Positions 6,335 to 6,425 of a stretch of 6,425 nucleotides of DNA are shown piece by piece (the first letter of the stretch is position 1; each line of letters opens with the position of its first letter). The stretch lies in contig DTSC01000465.1 in NCBI GenBank assembly GCA_012965625.1, forward strand, positions 1 through 6,425, read 5' to 3'. Position numbers and translations under genes: made by a program. The notes under the pieces were generated by a model. The model was not told where the DNA came from and made no database searches. It saw nothing but the letters and a program-made list of their open reading frames with translations. This DNA is from Flavobacteriales bacterium (lineage in GTDB: Bacteria; Bacteroidota; Bacteroidia; NORP154).

Positions 6335-6425
6335 ATGAAGAAACCTCAACTTCTTTTAATATTTTATTTCTTGCTTGCAATTGCTGAGCTTGCCAGCCAT
6401 TGGTTTACCATTCCAACCTTACACA
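6335..6425 (+). CDS. membrane protein start, probable YhhN/TMEM86 family lysoplasmalogenase (3'-partial)
   Basis: An ATG 3 bp after the AGMO-like stop opens a frame that runs off the window: 30 residues, beginning MKKPQLLLIFYFLLAIAELA and ending in TIPTLH. One hydrophobic segment (about 6-21) with an internal Glu18 is followed by a short loop. This fits the first helix of YhhN-family proteins, where a K/T-KP-L-L motif would come next, just past the edge. YhhN/TMEM86 proteins are multi-span membrane enzymes; TMEM86B and bacterial homologues hydrolyse the vinyl-ether bond of lysoplasmalogens to a fatty aldehyde and a glycerophospho-base. GGAG at 6322-6325, 9 nt upstream, might act as a ribosome site but may be chance, and translational coupling with the preceding gene is likely. 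With so little sequence, the family call rests partly on the neighbours; another small membrane protein is possible. Confidence 0.5.
   Translation, partial: MKKPQLLLIFYFLLAIAELASHWFTIPTLH

Larger units (their letters stand above)
3621..6425 (+). other. putative ether-lipid/fatty-aldehyde catabolic operon (continues beyond window)
   Basis: Three same-strand genes separated by 11 and 3 bp follow one promoter candidate: a class-3 aldehyde dehydrogenase, an AGMO-like membrane di-iron enzyme and a probable YhhN-like lysoplasmalogenase. The spacing shows that they are almost certainly co-transcribed. The biochemical link is that both membrane enzymes would release long-chain aldehydes that the dehydrogenase could oxidise. 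The extent downstream of 6425 is not visible. Confidence 0.6.

Overview
The window is a stretch of AT-rich chromosome, apparently from a free-living, probably marine or environmental, Bacteroidota (Cytophagia/Flavobacteriia-like). Three things point there: a secreted protein ending in a type A type-IX-secretion (T9SS) C-terminal sorting domain, a Bacteroidota-style TAnnTTTG promoter, and start codons that mostly lack Shine-Dalgarno sequences. All genes lie on the + strand. There are six: four complete, one cut at the left edge and one cut at the right edge. I see no RNA gene, mobile element, CRISPR array or defence system.

Left part (1-2582): the C-terminal 180 residues of a phospholipase/carboxylesterase-type alpha/beta hydrolase, followed after only 7 bp by a large secreted CotH-kinase-family protein. 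The latter has a signal peptide, a cysteine-rich N-terminal domain, a CotH domain and a T9SS sorting tail, so it is expected at the cell surface or outside the cell. The middle part (2660-3520) holds a lipoprotein with a long coiled coil and a conserved-looking C-terminal domain of unknown function. The gaps around it (77 and 100 bp) contain no gene.

Right part (about 3561-6425): a good promoter candidate precedes a tightly spaced cluster of three genes, with gaps of 11 and 3 bp. They are a class-3 (fatty-aldehyde type) aldehyde dehydrogenase, a sterol-desaturase-superfamily membrane di-iron enzyme closely resembling alkylglycerol monooxygenase (AGMO), and the first 30 residues of a membrane protein that looks like the YhhN/TMEM86 lysoplasmalogenase family.

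The most interesting reading is that this right-hand cluster is an ether-lipid catabolism module. AGMO-type and lysoplasmalogenase-type enzymes both cleave ether or vinyl-ether lipids and release long-chain fatty aldehydes. A class-3 ALDH is the enzyme that oxidises such aldehydes to fatty acids. The enzyme families are recognised from sequence. The joint pathway is inference from gene order, and the last gene is seen only in part.
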